From Pontederia crassipes (Eukaryota; Streptophyta; Magnoliopsida; Commelinales; Pontederiaceae), in contig CM060187.1 of the NCBI GenBank assembly GCA_030549335.1, positions 9,362,001-9,426,000 on the forward strand: a DNA stretch of 64,000 nt, read 5' to 3'. Shown piece by piece: positions 1 through 10,714 of this stretch; position 1 is the first letter of the stretch, and each line of letters starts with the position of its first letter. The notes under the pieces were generated by a model, which worked only from the letters and a program-made list of their open reading frames with translations, made no database searches and was not told the DNA's origin. A program made the position numbers and the translations under genes.

Positions 1-839
1 AGATCCAGAGATGGGCCAAGGAGCAATGGCAATTGTGAATTCCTGTGGTCATATGCTTTGCACTTCCAATTGAATTGTGTTTGTGTGGATTTCATTTTAT
101 TTTGCAACCGAGAGGTTGAATTTAAATCCCCCTGGAATTCAGAGATGAATCAAGGAGCACAAACACCATATTTGGGTAGATTTCAGCCTGGTTTGATTGA
201 TTGGAATGATTCCATCTTTTTATGATTGCAATTACAAGTTATCATTCCAAAATTTCTTTGAATTGTAAAAAAATCAGCAATGAACTTCCAATTGAGCTGA
301 ATGATAACTTGATTTTCAGTGAGGACCCTCTATTGATTCAATCTAGCTAACAACTATATGACAATATGTTGCTTAGTTAGAGGCCAATTGAGCTGTGGGA
401 ACAACCATTTTCAAGTTGAATCAAAATTGGACATTTAATGATAACTTGATCCATTCCATCCTTAATTAATTTAGACGAACCCCAAATCCTAGAAGAACCT
501 TCCTCATTGATAGTTAACCCTTTTTAGAACTCAATTTAGTATTTATATCTCAGTTTTACAAAAGTTTCCAAAACCCCAAACTTGTTATCATTATGCACTT
601 GTTAAAAAATATGTTTTCACTTTCAACTTAAAAATATGTTTTTAGCCATTAGAGTAGAACTAATCTAGATTATTTTAGAGTGTCCTAGACTTCAAATTCT
701 TGTGGATACGACAACCTGAGTCTACTACAACTTACCTGTGCACTTGCAGCTAGTGAGTTGGGAGACCAAAAATTGAAAAATTTGACCCTTTCTTTAATTT
801 CAGCAAGTTATCACCACTCAATCCCAAATATCACTACCA
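1..839 (+). repeat. 5' LTR (3' part only) of Athila element Ath-1
   Basis: This is the downstream part of the left LTR of Ath-1; about 1.9 kb of it lies before the window. It aligns almost without gaps to 9877-10714, the matching part of the right LTR. It ends in tacca just before a tRNA-Asp-type primer-binding site, which fixes the boundary at 839. A comparison by eye gives about 34 substitutions and one indel over about 838 bp (near 4%), so the insertion is fairly recent but not brand new. The promoter part of this LTR is outside the window. Confidence 0.93.
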
Positions 840-845
840 AGTTTT

Positions 846-863
846 TGGCGCCGTTGACGGGGA
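846..863 (+). other. Primer-binding site of Ath-1 (tRNA-Asp type)
   Basis: TGGCGCCGTTGACGGGGA lies seven bases after the LTR end. It is one base different from the TGGCGCCGTTGCCGGGGA site that Athila and Tat elements use to prime minus-strand synthesis from tRNA-Asp. It marks 1-839 as the 5' LTR and sets the orientation of the element as plus. Confidence 0.93.
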
Positions 864-988
864 TTTGAGGTCAATTAGGCTAACTTAGATAGTTTAGATT
901 AGTTTTTAGTTTATTTGTTAGGCCAATTTTCAGTTTTTGCAAGTTATCATTTTTTACTTTTCACTTTTGTCTAGTTTTCATTTCTTTC

Positions 989-2620
989 TTGAATTTGATA
1001 CTTCTGAATCTCTTTATGCAGGACTTGGACCATCAAGAGGAACATTACCAATCAGATCCTGAGCCTAAAAGAAGATTTCTAAGAAGAAGGAGACTGCAAA
1101 GGCATGAGGCAAGGAGAAGGATATTTGAAGAAGAAGAGGAAGAGGCACACAACCTTGAATTTGAAGAAGTTGTAAATCAGAATATGACAGCTCTTAGGAC
1201 GACTGTTATTCACCAAGTAATGCCAGGAATCAGCAAGGGGGAGGAGCTTTAGCACCTGTGGCAAATTTTGAGGTTAATCCAGCCTTGATTTCAATGATTA
1301 GGCAAAGTCAATTTTTTGGACTTGGGACTGAAGATCCAGCTTTTCATTTGGACAATTTTAAGGAGATGTGCAGCACTGTTAACTTCAACAATATTCCCAT
1401 GAATGCAGTATATATGAGATTGTTTCCCTTCTCACTCAAAGACAAGGCCAAGACATGGTACAAAGGATTGAATCCTGAAGAGGTGGCCACTTGGGAATCA
1501 ATTGTTTCTTTCAAAATTTTTCCCTCCTTCAAAGACTGATAACTTCAGGGACCAAATAGTCAGATTCTATCAGTTGGATCAAAAAAACATTTGTGAGGCA
1601 TGGCAAAGGCTCCAAGGGTTGTTAAGGGCATGTCCCCACCATGGATTTGAAAAGTGGCAATTAGTCAATTACTTTCATAAGGGATTGAATTACCCTAGCA
1701 AGGTGGCATTGGACACTGCAGCAAGAGGCATCTTTGCATCCAAGAATATAGATGAGGCCTACCAACTAATAGAGAACATTGCAAAGAACCATCACTTCCT
1801 CACACATGATAGGACCAGGAGGCCACCCATGGACAATTTAGTGAACCAATTGTCAACCCAACTTGAGGAGGTGCTGTACAAGACTTTGGAGAGGTTGAAC
1901 TTGACTCCCAATGGCAATAGGGCTTCTAATCCTGAAACTAGGTGCTGTGTATGTGGTAATCAAGGCCATTTGTTAGAGAATTGCAACTTAATTATGCAAC
2001 AAGTGGAGCAAACAGTGGATCAAATCAATGTTGTGGGCAATTATGGAATTAAACCTCCTGCTGAGTTCTACACTCCAGTAAATAGGAACCATCCATACTT
2101 TTCTTACAAGACCAATCAATATCAAGGGGCTCCTATGCAGAATTCAAATTGGCATCCCAAAATCCTGCCAAGGAATCAGCCACCACCTTATGGGAATCAA
2201 GGCCAAAATGCCCCAATTCAGAGGAATCCATATGAGCCACCACCTCAATTCCAAAATGAAATGAAGGAGATGCTTCAACAGATTCTGAAGAAGCAGGACA
2301 GCCAAGGAGAGGAGATATTGAAGATCAATTCTAGATTGGATGCCATGAATGCAAATCAGAAATTGTTGGAAAGCCAAATTGCTCAACAGGCTAGTATATC
2401 CACTAGACCTCCCTTATTCTTTCGTGGACAGCCAAAAGTGAACCCAAAGGAGCAAGCAAAGGCCATCCAACTCAGAAGTGAAAAAATGGTGGAGGAACCA
2501 ATGAAGAAAGTTGATGGCAATCAAGTCAATTCAGACTCAAGAGTTGCTGAAAAGCCAAGTGAAGAGCCAAGTATGGAAATCCGGAATTCAGTCCCTCAGA
2601 TTGAAGCAAATACAAGGGTT
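989..2620 (+). pseudogene. gag: Athila gag (Ath-1), frameshifted
   Basis: Capsid/nucleocapsid gene of an Athila-lineage retrotransposon. The N-terminal part (989-1252) has a basic Arg-rich stretch (RRFLRRRRLQR) followed by an acidic EEEEEE stretch. The capsid core starts near 1258 (ANFEVNPAL), with the Athila-typical blocks DKAKTWY, KFFPPSK and CPHHGF. A CCHC zinc knuckle lies near 1940-1980 (CCVCGNQGHLLENC), followed by a Pro/Gln-rich tail. The frame changes before ANFEVNPAL. It changes again near 1510-1530, where about 8 bp present in Ath-3 are missing between two short caatt repeats. The true start is probably a Met within 989-1020. Gag could not be made as one protein from this copy. Confidence 0.9.
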
Positions 2621-3611
2621 TTTGACAAAGTACCCTTCCCTCAAAGGCTAATCAAGGCAAGACAAGACCAGCAATATGGAAAGTTTTTGGAAATCCTGAA
2701 GAAGCTATACATTAATGTGCCTTTTGTTGAAGCCATTCAGGAGATGCCTTCATATGCCAAGTTCCTCAAAGAAATTCTAACCATGAAGAGAAGGGTATTG
2801 GAGCATGAGACAATTGCATTGACTGAAGAGGCTTCTGCAATTATCCAAAACAAGTTGCCTCTTAAGCTCAAGGATCCAAGGAGCTTTTCAATTCCATGTG
2901 AGATAGGAAATAGGAAAATCCAAAGAGCCATGTGTGACTTGGGAGCTTCTGTGAGTGTCATACCCTTATCCTTGTGCAGGAAACTTAAAGTTGGAGATTT
3001 GAAGCCAACAAATATGTCCCTTCAGCTGGCTGACAGATCCATCAAATATCCACATGGGATTATTGAAATTTTGTTGTATTGGATATGGATGAAGATGTGA
3101 ATACCCCCATTCTCCTTGGGAGGCCCTTTCTAGCCAGTGTAGGGGCTGTAATTAATGTTAAGGAAGGGAGATTGAACTTCCAAATTGGAGAGGAGAAGAT
3201 TGAATTCAATTTGGCACAAGTTATCAGTAGGCCAAGTTTTCTAGAAAATGACTTTGAAGATGGGCTATTGGATCAAGTGGTGGAGCAAGTTTCAGCTATA
3301 ATTCCTATTGAATATCCATTGCAAAGGTGTCTAATGTTTGACCATTTGAGAGAATTGAAAGATCCAGGGGATATGGCATACAAATCAGTGCTAAACTCTT
3401 CAATATCAATGAAAAATTTAGGAATCTAAGGGGAATTACAACAGGTTATCACTGCTGAACTCCAAGGCAATTCAACTCAAGCCAATTCCAAGTTGGAACT
3501 CAAGCCTCTCCCTAGCAACTTGAAGTATGAATTCTTGGGAGAGAATTCAACTTTTCCTGTTATCATTAATGCAAATTTACCCAAGATCAGGTTGAAGAGC
3601 TCCTGAAGAGG
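2621..3611 (+). pseudogene. Athila protease region and pol linker (Ath-1), broken
   Basis: Retroviral-type aspartic protease segment between Gag and RT. The active-site motif is visible as MCDLGASVSVIPLSL near 2930-2975, followed by a conserved ILLGRPFLA block near 3110. Relative to Ath-2 and Ath-3, about 43 bp are missing near 3067, just after HGIIE, which shifts the frame so one ORF ends at 3100 and the next begins at 3079. A stop at 3427-3429 and a further shift near 3585 separate this segment from the RT ORF. The order PR-RT-RH-INT is that of the Ty3/gypsy class. Confidence 0.87.
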
Positions 3612-6401
3612 TTGAAACTGTATAGGGAGGTGATAGGCTACTCAATTGAAGACATCAAGGGTATTAATCCCTCCATTTGCATGCATAGGATCCCTATGGA
3701 GGACAGATACAAGCCCTCCATTGAATGTCAAAGGAGACTCAACCCAACCATGAAGGAAGTGGTAAAGAAAAAAGTATTGAAGTTGCTGAATGCAGGAATC
3801 ATATACTCCATTTCAGATAGTGAGTGTGTCAGCCCAGTGCAGGTTGTGCCAAAGAAGGGAGGAATCACAGTGATGAAGTCAGATTCAGATGAATTGATAT
3901 CCACAAGGACAATCACAGGTTGGAGGATGTGTATTGACTTCAGGAAGTTAAACAAGGACACAAGAAAGGACCATTTCCCATTGCCATTCATTGATCAGAT
4001 GTTGGAGAGGTTGGCTAGGCATTCACACTTCTGTTATCTTGATGGGTATTCAGGTTTCTTGCAAATTCCAATTCACCCTCAAGATCAATACAAGACTACA
4101 TTTACTTGTCCATATGGGACTTTTGCCTATAGGAGAATGTCCTTTGGCTTATGCAATGCACCTGCCACCTTCCAAAGGTGTATGATGTTTATCTTTTCAG
4201 ACTTTATTGAAGAAATTATGGAAGTTTTCATGGATGACTTTTCAATATATGGAGACTCATTTGATGCTTGCCTAGAAAACTTGACGAAGGTGCTACAAAG
4301 ATGTAAAGAGTCCAACTTGATTCTACATTGGGAGAAGTGCCATTTTATAGTCCAAGAAGGGGTTGTCTTAGGACATGTGGCCTCAAGCAAAGGCATTGAA
4401 GTGGACAAGGCAAAAATTGAGGTGATTGAGAGGCTACCACCACCCACAAGTGTCAAGGTAGTTAGGAGTTTTTTGGGGCCTGCAGGCTTCTACAGGAGAT
4501 TCATCAAGGATTTCTCAATGATAACTAGGCCCCTCACCAAGTTGCTGGCCAAGGATGCTGAATTTCATTTTAATGAAGAGTGTATGAAGGCATTCAAGAA
4601 GTTGAAAGAAGCCCTCACCTCAGCCCCCATAGTGCAGCCACCCGATTGGACTCTTCCTTTTGAAATTATGTGTGATGCTTCAGACCAGGCTATAGGGACA
4701 GTCTTGGGACAGACCAGGGATAGAAGACACCATGTCATATGCTATGCAAGCAAGACTCTAGATGAAGCCCAAATTAATTATGCAACTACTGAGAAGGAAT
4801 TACTTGCTGTGGTGTATGCATTTGACAAATTCAGGCCCTACTTGGTGGGATCCAAAGTCATTGTATTCACAAACAATCAAGCTGTGAGGCACTTAATCAA
4901 CAAGAAGGAATCCAAGCCAAGGCTCATCGGATGGATCTTATTATTGCAGGAATTTGATGTTGAAATCAGAGACAAAAGGTGTAGTGAGAATCTAGTAGCT
5001 GATCATCTATCAAGAATGGAAGGAGTTCAAGAGCCCTTTACACTTCCTATCAATGATACCTTCCCTGATGACAACTTAATGGTAGTGTCAATTAATCAAG
5101 TTCCTTGGTATGCTGACTTTGTCAATTACCTTTCTTGTGGAATTATCCCTCCTGACTACACATATCAGCAAAGAAAGAAATTCTTTCATGACCTGAAAGA
5201 TTATTATTGGGATGATCCCCTTTTATTCAGAAAATCCCCTGATGGCATATATAGAAGATGTGTACCCCAATCTGAATTTCAGGAAATCTTGGAGGCATGC
5301 CACTCATCCCCTTATGGAGGGCATGGAGCCACACACAAGACTGCTGCCAAAGTCCTCCAATATGGCTTCTATTGGCCAAGTTTATTCAAGGATGCACACA
5401 TGTTTGTGAAGGGCTATGATCAATGCCAAAGAGCTGGCTCCATCTCAAGAAGGAATGAAATGCCACAACAAGGAATTCTAGAAGTGGAAATATTTGATGT
5501 TTGGGGCATTGATTACATGGGCCCATTTCCTAGTTCATGTGGTTACAAGTTTATTCTTCTAGCTGTGGACTATGTGTCCAAATGGATTGAGGCCATTCCC
5601 ACCATTGCAGTTGATTCCAGGGCACTAATCAGGTTGTTCAAGAAAGTTATCTTCCCAAGGTTTGGAATTCCTAGAGTGGTCATAAGTGATGGGGGTAGCC
5701 ACTTTATTGAAAAGTGTTTTGAAAACTTCCTAATTAAGTATGGAGTGAGGCACAAAGTTTCCACTGCATATCACCCTCAAACTAATGGCCAAGCAGAAGT
5801 ATCAAATAGGGAGGTAAAGGCCATATTGGAGAAAACAATTTCATTGACAAGAAAAGATTGGAGTTTGAAGTTGAATGAAGCTCTTTGGGCATATAGGACA
5901 GCATATAAGACCCCAATTGGTACTTCTCCTTACAAACTTGTTTATGGAAAAACTTGCCATTTGCCAATTGAGTTGAAACATAAGGCCTATTGGGCAGTCA
6001 AGGCACTCAACTATGATATGCATGCATGTGGGCAAAAGAGGCTCTTGAAAATTGATGAACTTGATGAAATTAGGCTAAATGCCCATCACAATTCAGAATT
6101 CTACAAGGAGAGGACCAAAAGATGGCATGATGGCAGGATTCTGAAAAGGAATTTCAAGGTTGGAGACCTTGTACTACTCTTCAACTCAAGGTTAAAGATT
6201 TTTCCAGGAAAGTTGAAATCAAGGTGGAGTGGACCATTTAAAATTCACAAAGTCTATCCATTTGGTGCTGTGGACCTTTTGAATGACAAGGATGATATAT
6301 TCAAGGTGAATGGACAGAGGTTGAAGCTTTACAATCCCACAGCCATGGATTCAGTCAAGGTGGAGCTGATTCTCAAAGATTTGCCACAACCACCTAGCTA
6401 A
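3612..6401 (+). CDS. pol: Athila pol: RT, RNase H and integrase (Ath-1)
   Basis: Open frame of 929 codons with no internal stop; the Met at 3612 is simply the first in frame after an upstream frameshift, so it is not a natural polyprotein start. RT domain: conserved block [15 protein letters not shown] near residue 145, catalytic FMDD at residues 206-209. RNase H follows (CDASDQAIG), but the later block reads [10 protein letters not shown] where Ath-3 has [10 protein letters not shown], so a catalytic Asp appears lost. Integrase: zinc-binding region near residues 575-610 reads GYDQCQR where Ath-3 has SCDVCQR, so a zinc Cys is missing. The DDE residues are present at about D634, D693 and E729, with the expected D-35-E spacing. 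The C-terminal domain begins near [10 protein letters not shown]. The long frame suggests recent activity, but these changes argue that this copy is inactive. Confidence 0.93.
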   Translation: MKLYREVIGYSIEDIKGINPSICMHRIPMEDRYKPSIECQRRLNPTMKEVVKKKVLKLLNAGIIYSISDSECVSPVQVVPKKGGITVMKSDSDELISTRTITGWRMCIDFRKLNKDTRKDHFPLPFIDQMLERLARHSHFCYLDGYSGFLQIPIHPQDQYKTTFTCPYGTFAYRRMSFGLCNAPATFQRCMMFIFSDFIEEIMEVFMDDFSIYGDSFDACLENLTKVLQRCKESNLILHWEKCHFIVQEGVVLGHVASSKGIEVDKAKIEVIERLPPPTSVKVVRSFLGPAGFYRRFIKDFSMITRPLTKLLAKDAEFHFNEECMKAFKKLKEALTSAPIVQPPDWTLPFEIMCDASDQAIGTVLGQTRDRRHHVICYASKTLDEAQINYATTEKELLAVVYAFDKFRPYLVGSKVIVFTNNQAVRHLINKKESKPRLIGWILLLQEFDVEIRDKRCSENLVADHLSRMEGVQEPFTLPINDTFPDDNLMVVSINQVPWYADFVNYLSCGIIPPDYTYQQRKKFFHDLKDYYWDDPLLFRKSPDGIYRRCVPQSEFQEILEACHSSPYGGHGATHKTAAKVLQYGFYWPSLFKDAHMFVKGYDQCQRAGSISRRNEMPQQGILEVEIFDVWGIDYMGPFPSSCGYKFILLAVDYVSKWIEAIPTIAVDSRALIRLFKKVIFPRFGIPRVVISDGGSHFIEKCFENFLIKYGVRHKVSTAYHPQTNGQAEVSNREVKAILEKTISLTRKDWSLKLNEALWAYRTAYKTPIGTSPYKLVYGKTCHLPIELKHKAYWAVKALNYDMHACGQKRLLKIDELDEIRLNAHHNSEFYKERTKRWHDGRILKRNFKVGDLVLLFNSRLKIFPGKLKSRWSGPFKIHKVYPFGAVDLLNDKDDIFKVNGQRLKLYNPTAMDSVKVELILKDLPQPPS

Positions 6402-6940
6402 TTTCTCGTTGTAACAATGTCTAGCCAAAGACATTAAAGAAAGGCACTTCTTGGGAAGTAACCCAAGCCATTATCAACCTAATCTTTCTATTTTTGCAGG
6501 AATAAGTGATGAGGAACAAGTTCAATTCACAAGTCTCAAATTCAGGGAGTACCCTTACCCCTTAATTCTGGTTTTTACACTGAAAACTTAATGATAATTG
6601 ATAATATCTTTCCCATTATGCTTCATTGATCATATCATCATCTGAATTTACATTCATATCAGTTATCCAAATCTGCTATAGCTTAATTTCAGTGAGTTTT
6701 AGAAATTCCCAATGCATTGTTGAATTCTGCACTCAAAAATCTGATTAGTTGCAAATCTGCCATTCTATTGATATCCTTTGTTTCTCTGCAGGATCAGTTG
6801 CAACTAATGAAGATTGGATCACCAAAAGCTTCTGGATGAAAGACCAGGAAGATTCAATGCCCAATTTCATGCATTTCACACCCACCCACCCCTCTCCCTT
6901 GCCTTTGATTTTCAACACTAGGGACAATGTTGAGAATAAA

Positions 6941-6952
6941 CTTGGGGGAGGA
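6941..6952 (+). other. Internal polypurine-tract-like site of Ath-1
   Basis: cttgggggagga nearly duplicates the terminal tract at 7946-7957 and lies 1,005 bp upstream of it, just after a gggacaatgtt block. Athila and Tat elements often carry such a second tract; whether it primes plus strands is inference. Confidence 0.6.
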
Positions 6953-7945
6953 AACCTGGTGCTTTTCTAACCTTTACGTTTTCAATTGATTTTAATGTTC
7001 ATATCATAAATCATACCAGGTTATTAGTAAATTTTGCAAGTTATCATTGGTTTTCACAAGTTATCACTAGTTATCACTCGGTTATCATTTTTTGGATCCA
7101 ACTCAATTCTGAATTCACTTTGACTCTAAAATGGGTAGAATACTTCATTATGACAGTGGGTGCACTCCAATACCAAGTGGCTAACTTGATCATTAGCCTT
7201 CTTGCTTTAATTGGCATTATGAATTCAGATGCATTTGAATGAACTTTCAGCTGGAAATTTTCTTTTTTGTGGATTAATACTAGCTACATTCATTGATTAA
7301 TTGGAAAGTAGAAGATGTCTAGAAAGGAGTCAAGGATCTTGCTGTCATGTTAAATAGGAATTCTTGACTATTTGCATTTAAGGATCTAACCTATACTTGG
7401 GTTTGAATCATTGCTCATTTCATGAATAGAATGGAAAAGAAAGAAAAAGGAAAATGAAAAGTTGCATGCATAGAAAAAGGAAGAGAGCAAAACTTCCAAA
7501 GAAATCTCTCTTCAATGCAAAAAGAAAAGAAAAAGAAATTTTAGGAGAGCAAAACTTCCAAAGGAATCTCTCCTAAAGAAAAAGAATAAAAATCAGGTGC
7601 CAAACCTGTTTATATGCATTTCATGAATAAAAGTCAGGTGTTAAATCTGTTTAATCAATTAAAAGTCTGTTCATGAAGAGATTGGTGTTTCAAACTTTTT
7701 AGTAAAGTTGACAATCCTTACAATCCAAATCAATTAATGTTAGTACTTCTATCATGGCTTAAATTTGCATTAACCTTTGTGACTCAGCTAGAATTTGGGA
7801 TTGGAATGAATGGGATGGAATGTTAGCCAAGTGGGAAACTCATTTAGATCTTATTCAGCTGATTTTTCTATTTATTTGTGGATGGTAAATTCAAATTCAT
7901 CCTTAATTTCTGAATATTTTGCTTGAGGACAAGCAAAAGGCTAAG

Positions 7946-7957
7946 CTTGGGGGAGTT
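7946..7957 (+). other. Polypurine tract of Ath-1
   Basis: cttgggggagtt directly precedes the TGATCACTAG start of the 3' LTR, the expected position of the plus-strand primer. The same arrangement is seen inverted next to the Ath-3 3' LTR. Confidence 0.85.
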
Positions 7958-10714
7958 TGATCACTAGCTAATCACTATATGTTTCTAACCCATTTTAGAT
8001 GCTTTTCACACATATCGACTCCCACTTTTGCCTATATTTGGACCAATTATACTTGGAATGCATACATTATGATAACTAGTTTATATTCCTCATTTCATAC
8101 TTATTTCCATGTGCATAGAGGTTCTGAAATGCCAAAATCCATTAATATTTAAATTCATTGCCAAGTTATCATTTTGAGGACAAGTTATCATTCCTAAGTG
8201 TCAAGTTATCATTATTTTGAGTGAACTGATTCTCAATGGTTTTCTTGCCCTAAATCCATCATCATCATGTATAAATCATATTTGGATAGTCACATATCAA
8301 CTTGTGCAAAGTTTTAAGCCCATTTGAACAAGTTATTGTTTTTCAAGTGCCAAGTTATCGTTAAATGGCAATTCTATCATTTTGACATGAAAAACCATTA
8401 ATTCTACATAGTTATCATTTTGTTATTGTTCTAACTCATTGCTGGTCAAATTTCATTACATTTGGATAACCACAACTCAAGTTATCATAAGTTATCATTT
8501 TTAAGTCATATAAGTTATCATTTTTTATCACCCAAGTTATCACTTCTTAGAAATCTTATTCATATTTGATTTCTGAATGCACTCACTTGTTACTTTGGTC
8601 CATTTGATGCTTCTAATGCTTTGAATCACTTACATTTGGATAATTTCCATGATTTATGACAAGTTATCATTCCGGGCCCCTAAATTCATTAATATCGATA
8701 TAAGTTTTCATTCCTACACAAACACATAATCTCATTTGATATCTGAGCTAGCAACTATCATCATCTTAATCTTTAGTTGTCAAAACACCATTCAAGGGCT
8801 TTGATGCTTGCTGTTTGGGGATTTGTAGCAGGGAGAAAGGTGGCCAAAAAGTGAAAAAAGGTGGGGGGGACCACTGATTTCCTGCATCAAAAGCTGTCTG
8901 CAGCAGTGGGAATCTTCAGGCCAGAGATAGGTGGCTGAAATCAAAGGATAAAGAACATTCTGATGCTGATCCTAGGGTGGAAGGGAGTCATATAAAAGGT
9001 AGAATTTCTGGAGGAGGAAAGGGGGCTGGTCATTGAGGGTTTGGAGCAAGGAATGAGCTGCTGCTGAGTGGAGCTGCTGCTGGCCGAGACAACTTCAAGA
9101 AGGATGGATTGTACCTGCTCTTCAATCTATTTTCTGTCAAGCTTTGTAAATATGAGGAGCTAAACTCCATTTCTTCTAGGATAGGGTAGTAGTTTAGATT
9201 AGTTTTGGATGAATATGGAATGATTTATAATCCTGCATTGAAGTCAATCCTGATTTTCAGATTTCAGAAATGTTCTATATTGATTTATGCTATGTTATCA
9301 TTAGATCCATTTGTAATTGATGACTGAGAAGTCTTATCTGATCTAAACATCTTTCAGGAATGAATTAAGAGATAATATCATATTTCTGGATTTTATTTTA
9401 GTGCAAACCTGATTTTTGAATTCTGATTTCCTGATTTCCTGAACTTTCTGATTTCTATGGTTGTTTGAACCTGTTCTTCACTCTCAATCTGATTAATTGA
9501 GTCATTGGGATGTTGCTATTGTTCCTATCTTGTTCAGAAATGAATCAAGATGTTTGGACAATCATTTTGACTCAAATAAGATTGTTTCTCTGATTTCTGA
9601 ACTGAAAGCCTAAATTCTGATTTTTCTGATTTCCTACTAGAACTATTTTATCAATTGAATCCCCTGATTTTATTCAATCATTGAGAGATGAACTTTAGGG
9701 ACCTCTTGCAGTCCAGAGATGGGTAAAGAAGTAATTGATAAACTTGATTTCAGGGATTAATATTTCAGATTTCTGAATTGCAGAATTCTATTTTCTGACG
9801 ACCTATTGAATTCTGATTTCCATTGTCAAGCCTCAACTTAATCCACTGCTGAGAGGTAGTTATTAGGTCATCTTTGAGATTCAGAGATGGGCCAAGAAGC
9901 AATGGCAATGGTGAATTCCTGTGGTCATATGCTTTGCACTTCCAATTGAATTGTGTTTATGTGGATTTCATTTTATTTTGCAACCGAGAGGTTGAATTTA
10001 AATCCCCCTGGAATTCAGAGACGAATCAAGGAGCACAAGCACCATAATTGGGTAGATTTCAGCCTGGTTTGATTGATTGGAATGATTCCATCTTTTTATG
10101 ATTGCAATTACAAGTTATCATTCCAAAATTTCTTTGAATTGTAAAAAAATCAGCAATGAACTTCCAATTGAGCTGAATGATAACTTGATTTTCAGTGAGG
10201 ACCCTCTATTGATTCAATCTAGATAACAACTATATGACAATATGTTGCTTAGTTAGATGCCAATTGAGCTGTGAGAACATCCATTTTCAAGTTGAATCAA
10301 AATTGGACATTTAATGATAACTTGATCCATTCAATCCTTAATTAATTTAGATGAACCCAAATCCTAGAAGAACCTTTCTCACTTATAGTTAACCCTTTTT
10401 AGAACTCAATTTAGCATTTATATCTTAGTTTTACAAAAGTTTCCAAAACCCCAAACCTGTTATCATTATGCACTTGTTAAAAAATCTATTTTCACTTTCA
10501 ACTTAAAAATCTATTTTTAGCTATTAGAGTAGAACTAATCTAGATTGTTTTAGGGTATCTTAGACTTCAAATTCTTGTGGATACGACAACTTGAGTATAC
10601 TACAACTTACCTGTGCACTTGCAGCTAGTGAGTTGGGAGACCAAGAATTGAAAAATTTGACCCTTTCTTTAATTTCAGCAAGTTATCACTACTCAATCCC
10701 AAATATCGTTACCA
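7958..10714 (+). repeat. 3' LTR of Ath-1 (2,757 bp)
   Basis: It begins TGATCACTAG after the polypurine tract and ends tacca, with TG...CA termini. Its last 838 bp match 1-839. The U3 part (8150-8680) is packed with AAGTTATCA motifs. A TATA box (tataaaagg) lies at 8991-8999, giving a U3 of about 1.03 kb. The bases after 10714 are inverted Ath-2 RNase H sequence, so Ath-1 inserted into Ath-2. The 5-bp TSD is predicted to be tcact (10715-10719), but its partner is left of the window. Confidence 0.93.
8991..8999 (+). promoter_or_regulatory. TATA box in Ath-1 3' LTR
   Basis: tataaaagg sits in the LTR about 1.03 kb from its start, downstream of the AAGTTATCA array. This is the expected place for the U3/R junction promoter. 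The equivalent boxes in the Ath-2 and Ath-3 LTRs (minus strand) support it. Confidence 0.75.

Larger units (their letters stand above)
6402..7957 (+). other. 3' non-coding spacer of Ath-1
   Basis: About 1.55 kb between the pol stop and the 3' LTR. No env-like ORF is supported, although many Athila elements carry one here. It contains a polypurine-tract-like copy at 6941-6952, a cluster of AAGTTATCA motifs at 7030-7090, and an A-rich purine segment at 7430-7590. It ends in the true polypurine tract. Confidence 0.8.

Noticed and set aside
6402-7957. An env-like gene between Athila pol and the 3' LTR
   Set aside because: No frame longer than about 75 codons, and no signal peptide or membrane segment could be supported in Ath-1 or Ath-3.
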